A stretch of DNA of 64,000 bases from Teichococcus oryzae (GTDB taxonomy: Bacteria > Pseudomonadota > Alphaproteobacteria > Acetobacterales > Acetobacteraceae), in NCBI RefSeq assembly GCF_008386565.1, contig NZ_VUKA01000009.1, forward strand, positions 43,212 through 107,211, written 5' to 3'. Both the position numbers and the translations under genes were made by a program. The notes beneath the pieces are model-generated. The model was not told the DNA's origin and made no database searches. It saw nothing but the letters and a program-made list of their open reading frames with translations. Position 1 is the first letter of the stretch. Each line of letters opens with the position of its first letter. This document shows positions 61,200-64,000 of the stretch, in pieces.

Positions 61200-62558
61200 T
61201 TAGCGGGGCGCAGCCCGCAGCCGCGTGAAGCTGATCAGCGCGGCGGCGGCCGCAATGCAAGAGGCGCCCAGCAGGGCCAGTTGCGGGCCGCCATCCACCA
61301 TGCGCAGGCACAATGCCGCCAGCGCGGCGCCCAGTGTCTGCCCGGTCAGCCGGGCGGTGGACAGCATGCCGCTGGCGCCGCCGCTGCGTTCCCGCGGGGC
61401 GGCGGTCAGCAGGGTGCGGTTGTTGGGTGTCTGGAAAAGCCCGAAGCCGAGGCCGCACAAGGCCATCCGCCAGCCGATATCGAAGGTGTTCGGGGCGGCG
61501 GGCAGGGTCGCGAGCAAGGCCAGGCCCGCGGCCATGCAGGCCAGCCCCACGCCCCCCAGCAGTCCGGCCGGCACACGGTCCGAGGCGCGGCCGGCCAGGG
61601 GTGACATCACGATCAGCGCTAGCGGCCAGGGCATCATCAGCAGACCGGTCTCGACCTGCGTGCGGCCAAGGTCGTGCTGAAGAAAGAAGGGCAGGGCCAC
61701 AAAGGTCATCATCTGCGCCATGAAGGACCCCACCGAGGTGGCGACGGACAGGGCGAAGATCGGGATCCGCAACAGGTCCACCGGCAGGAGCGGCGCGGCG
61801 CGGCCGCTTTGCCGGCGCCAAAGCAATATGCCGCACAGAACGCCGCCGGCCAGCAGAAGAAGCGCGCGAACCGGTGGGGCGCCGCGCGCCAGTTGCTCCG
61901 CGCCTGTCATCAGCATGCCGAAGGTGCCGGCGCTGAGCAGCGCGCTGCCGGCATCGAAGCGCCTGGAAGCCCGTGGCGTGGCCGGCAGGAAGCGCAGGGC
62001 AAGGGTCAGCGCCGCAAGGCCGATCGGGATGTTCAGCGCGAAGATCCATGGCCAGTGGGCCACGCTGAGCACGGCCGATGCCACGCCGGGGCCCAGCACC
62101 GATGAGGTCGCCACAACCAGGGCGTTGATGCCCATGCCCTGGCCGAGCAGCCGCTGCGGGTAGATCAGCCGGACCAGCGCCGTGTTCACGCTCATCAGCC
62201 CGGCCGCCCCGAAGCCCTGAGCCACGCGGGCCAACGTCAGCTCGGTCAGGGAGCCGGCCATGGCGCAGAAGAACGAGCTGGCGATGAACAGCATCAGGCC
62301 GCAGCGATAGATGCGCTCATAGCCGAGCTTCTCCCCCAGCGACGCCAGCGGCAGAAGGGACATGATGACGGCGATCTGATAGGCATTGACCACCAGGATG
62401 GCCTCTGCCGGCTCCACGCGCAGATCCGCCGCAATCGTCGGCAGGGCCACGTTGGCGATGGAACTGTCCATGACGGAAAGAGCGATGGACACGGCGATGG
62501 CGATGACGGCGCCCCTTCGCTGGGGCTGAGGCAATCCATCCTGGTCGTGTTGCTGCAT
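61200..62558 (-). CDS. DHA2-type MFS drug-efflux transporter
   Basis: 452-aa major facilitator of the EmrB/QacA (DHA2) group. SIALSVMDSSIANVALPTIA is the typical helix-1 D1 motif with its Asp, followed by AYQIAVIMSLLPLASLGEKL and RVAQGFGAAGLMSVNTALVR, then LGPGVASAVLSVAHWPWIFA (motif C). About twelve to fourteen helices fit. It exports drugs or metabolites with proton exchange. The frame is open for 79 more codons, but MQQHDQDG directly precedes the first helix. No periplasmic adaptor gene is adjacent. Confidence 0.88.
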   Translation of the reverse strand: MQQHDQDGLPQPQRRGAVIAIAVSIALSVMDSSIANVALPTIAADLRVEPAEAILVVNAYQIAVIMSLLPLASLGEKLGYERIYRCGLMLFIASSFFCAMAGSLTELTLARVAQGFGAAGLMSVNTALVRLIYPQRLLGQGMGINALVVATSSVLGPGVASAVLSVAHWPWIFALNIPIGLAALTLALRFLPATPRASRRFDAGSALLSAGTFGMLMTGAEQLARGAPPVRALLLLAGGVLCGILLWRRQSGRAAPLLPVDLLRIPIFALSVATSVGSFMAQMMTFVALPFFLQHDLGRTQVETGLLMMPWPLALIVMSPLAGRASDRVPAGLLGGVGLACMAAGLALLATLPAAPNTFDIGWRMALCGLGFGLFQTPNNRTLLTAAPRERSGGASGMLSTARLTGQTLGAALAALCLRMVDGGPQLALLGASCIAAAAALISFTRLRAAPR

Positions 62559-62613
62559 GCCGCGCCGTGCTCTCCCGCCCTTGGGCGGCAAAACTGCGCC
62601 GCCTTGGCGCATC

Positions 62614-62638
62614 ACGCCAGAGCGGCCTGGCGTTTTTT
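62614..62638 (+). terminator. Plus-strand intrinsic terminator with no plus-strand gene upstream
   Basis: ACGCCAG and CTGGCGT pair around AGCGGC and are followed by six T residues counting the last base of the stem. The orientation ends rightward transcripts, yet the flanking genes (MFS and DUF1194) both run leftward. It may stop antisense transcription entering DUF1194, or be a chance hairpin. Confidence 0.6.
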
Positions 62639-62688
62639 GCTCCCATCCGCCGCGTGGCGGTGATCCGCCGGGCGCATGCCGCTTCCGC

Positions 62689-63444
62689 TCAGGCGAAAGC
62701 GCGTTCCACCAAGGGGCCCGGGCCGGGATGGCTGGCGATCTCCCGGATGATCTTGCGCCGGACGGCGCCATCAAAGGCCCGGAACCCCTCGGCAACCATC
62801 AGGAAGGCGCCAGGGCCGCCGATCACCTCGTCCCGGTAATAATCGTCGAGTGGCGGCTGCAGGGCCGCGAATTGCGGAGGCGGCGGGGTGCGGTCCAGCA
62901 CCGCCAGCCCATTCAGTACGATGCCCTGCCGCAACGCATCAGCCCGGGCCTGGGCGAGGGGACGGCCTGAATTGTTCACCCCGTCGCCGGAGATGTCCAC
63001 CACCTGCCGGGTTCCCTCGTAGCCCTGGCCGAACAAGTCGGATGCGTAGTCGATCGCGCCGGAGATGGAGGTGTAGAGATGCGCCCGCCGTGGCGCCGCC
63101 TCCAATGCCTCGGAAAAGCGGCCGGCGCTGGACGGGCCATCGATGACCATCCACGGAACCAGCAATTCCTGCATGTTCCAGTCGGACCAGGTGAAGAAGC
63201 TGACGGCGATGGCGCCCAGCGGCCCGTTGCGGATGCCCTCCACCAGCCGGGAATCGCGAAAGGCGGCGGCATAGCCGCGGAACTGAAGCTCCTGCTCCTC
63301 GGGATCCACGGATCGGCTGACATCCACCGCCAGCACCAGCTCCACATCCACAGGCCTCAAGGCATGGGCGGGGCGGGAAGGCAGCAGAGCCGGCATGGCC
63401 AGCAGGCTGGTGGAAAGATGGCGCAAGATCGCTCGACGTTGCAT
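62689..63444 (-). CDS. DUF1194 (von Willebrand-like) exported protein
   Basis: 251-aa secreted protein. A signal sequence (MQRRAILRHLSTSLLAMPAL, ending near AHA|LRPVD) precedes a von Willebrand-type domain with the metal site VDVSRSVDPEEQ and VVDISGDGVNNSG. Such domains bind metal and partner proteins. The DUF1194 family is widespread in alphaproteobacteria and its function is unknown. The start ATG has GGGGTT upstream. Another ATG five codons earlier (MYGVP) is possible. It stands alone upstream of the MFS gene, same strand, with about 130 bases between. Confidence 0.85.
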   Translation of the reverse strand: MQRRAILRHLSTSLLAMPALLPSRPAHALRPVDVELVLAVDVSRSVDPEEQELQFRGYAAAFRDSRLVEGIRNGPLGAIAVSFFTWSDWNMQELLVPWMVIDGPSSAGRFSEALEAAPRRAHLYTSISGAIDYASDLFGQGYEGTRQVVDISGDGVNNSGRPLAQARADALRQGIVLNGLAVLDRTPPPPQFAALQPPLDDYYRDEVIGGPGAFLMVAEGFRAFDGAVRRKIIREIASHPGPGPLVERAFA

Positions 63445-63604
63445 CGGAACCCCATACATCCGGTCCGTGACCAGCCGCTTCCTCCGAGGGCAGCATAGGC
63501 CCGGCTTATTGTGCGATGCAACATAACGGGCGCTGGGCGGGCAGTGGCGCCATTCGGTTGCGGCAACCGCCCGGAAGCGGGGCCGTTGGACAGGCAGGAC
63601 GAGC

Positions 63605-63853
63605 ATGGAGGATCTGATGTCTTGCGCCGGCCCATCCAAGTTTTCCGTTTCGGTGGAAACGTGGCACGCGCAGTTGCCGTTGCCGCCAGCCGACCCGCCC
63701 CAGCCCATTCCGCCGCCGCCGCAGGAGCCACCGGGACCGGACCTGCCGGAGCCACCGGTGCAGGACCCGCCTGGTCCCGATGGACCGACGCCGGATGCCC
63801 CCGACATCCCACCCATCGGGGACCCACCGGGCGCTCCGCCGGCCCGGATGTGA
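63605..63853 (+). CDS. Small proline-rich protein
   Basis: 82-aa frame with a normal first third (SCAGPSKFSVSVETWHAQL) and then a proline run of repeats, such as PPADPPQPIPPPPQEPPGPD and PPGPDGPTPDAPDIPPIGDP. GGACGAG lies just before the ATG. It resembles small proline-rich proteins reported in related genomes but no function is known. The opposite strand is also open here, glycine-rich, as an upstream extension of the DUF1194 frame, so the call is tentative. Confidence 0.4.
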   Translation: MEDLMSCAGPSKFSVSVETWHAQLPLPPADPPQPIPPPPQEPPGPDLPEPPVQDPPGPDGPTPDAPDIPPIGDPPGAPPARM

Positions 63854-63892
63854 TCGCAAGGGCGGGACCGCTCTCCGCTTCGGCGGGAAATG

Positions 63893-63918
63893 AAAAGGGG
63901 CGCCTCGCGGCGCCCCTT
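63893..63918 (-). terminator. Terminator of the OmpA-family gene
   Basis: AAGGGGCGCC and GGCGCCCCTT pair around a four-base loop. Read leftward, a short T-run follows (TTTTCATTT). It lies about 24 bases beyond the stop of the partial OmpA-family gene. Confidence 0.75.
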
Positions 63919-63941
63919 CAACATCCGTCCTGTGATGCGGC

Positions 63942-64000
63942 TTAGCGCAGCACGATCTCGACGCGGCGGTTCTGCGGCTCGCGCACGCCGTCGGCGGTCG
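63942..64000 (-). CDS. C-terminal end of an OmpA-family protein (partial)
   Basis: Only the last 18 or so codons are in the window. They read TADGVREPQNRRVEIVLR before a TAA stop. The N-R-R-V-E-I-V ending is the conserved C-terminus of the OmpA/MotB peptidoglycan-binding domain, so the full protein is likely an outer-membrane or lipoprotein peptidoglycan anchor. It is cut off by the window edge, and a terminator follows its stop. Confidence 0.7.
   Translation of the reverse strand, partial: TADGVREPQNRRVEIVLR

Noticed and set aside
1-64000. tRNA, rRNA, CRISPR array, insertion sequence or prophage
   Set aside because: Read for tRNA T-loop patterns, regularly spaced repeats, transposase or integrase motifs and phage genes. 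None was found by eye, and a covariance-model scan would be needed to exclude small RNAs.

Overview
The window is GC-rich DNA from an alphaproteobacterium, most likely of the Acetobacteraceae (Roseomonas-like). This placement is inferred from gene content: a uvrC-pgsA-moaD-moaE block, a YehZYXW-type osmolyte importer, a MarR/OmpR/EnvZ-like regulatory operon resembling PetP-PetR, a phasin, orphan Bug-type solute receptors, a class II DAHP synthase and a DUF1194 protein. Coding density is high. Genes sit in short operons, often with GTGA, ATGA or TGATG stop/start overlaps. I saw no rRNA, tRNA, CRISPR array, insertion sequence or prophage.

Layout. 0-4 kb: osmF-yehY-yehX-yehW-type importer, leftward. 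4-7.4 kb: a secreted TPR protein, then glycerate kinase and pyruvate kinase (glycerate to pyruvate). 7.6-10.3 kb: MarR regulator, response regulator and EnvZ-like kinase behind a 16-bp palindrome. 10.3-13 kb: phasin, COQ9/TetR-like protein, proC and a YbjN protein. 13-16.7 kb: EamA permease, acidic-tailed protein, a glutamyl-tRNA synthetase and an NAD-binding protein. 16.8-20.9 kb: uvrC, pgsA, a lipoprotein, moaD and moaE, leftward. 20.86-21.54 kb: the only long non-coding stretch, AT-rich and carrying DnaA-box-like sites, an oriC candidate. 21.5-23 kb: folB, a pteridine-reductase-like SDR and a DUF1289 protein. 23-28.6 kb: soluble hybrid kinase, stand-alone DUF4347 protein, parE and dps.

28.8-33.8 kb holds a nucleoside deoxyribosyltransferase, otsA, an ABC exporter and a GT4 glycosyltransferase. 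33.9-35.8 kb is an MFS/TetR divergon with a clear operator. 35.8-59 kb is a catabolic and salvage region: three D-2-hydroxyacid dehydrogenases, an SDR with an altered active site, an M20 amidohydrolase, an aldo/keto reductase, a cytoplasmic penicillin-acylase-type Ntn hydrolase divergent from a D-aminoacylase-type deacylase, class II DAHP synthase coupled to a nicotinate phosphoribosyltransferase, gpt/csaA, a cytoplasmic gamma-glutamyltransferase with an amidase, two Bug receptors, and a GntR-controlled hydroxyacid dehydrogenase / IlvD-Edd dehydratase / RraA-like lyase set that looks like a sugar-acid pathway. 59-64 kb: ABCD-type ABC protein, DUF3253, MFS, DUF1194, a proline-rich microprotein and the end of an OmpA-family gene.

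No spectacular unknown system is evident. The items most worth a second look are the oriC-like region, the DUF4347 protein that has lost its Cys, the UvrC insertion, the acylase/deacylase divergon and the sugar-acid cluster with its orphan receptors.
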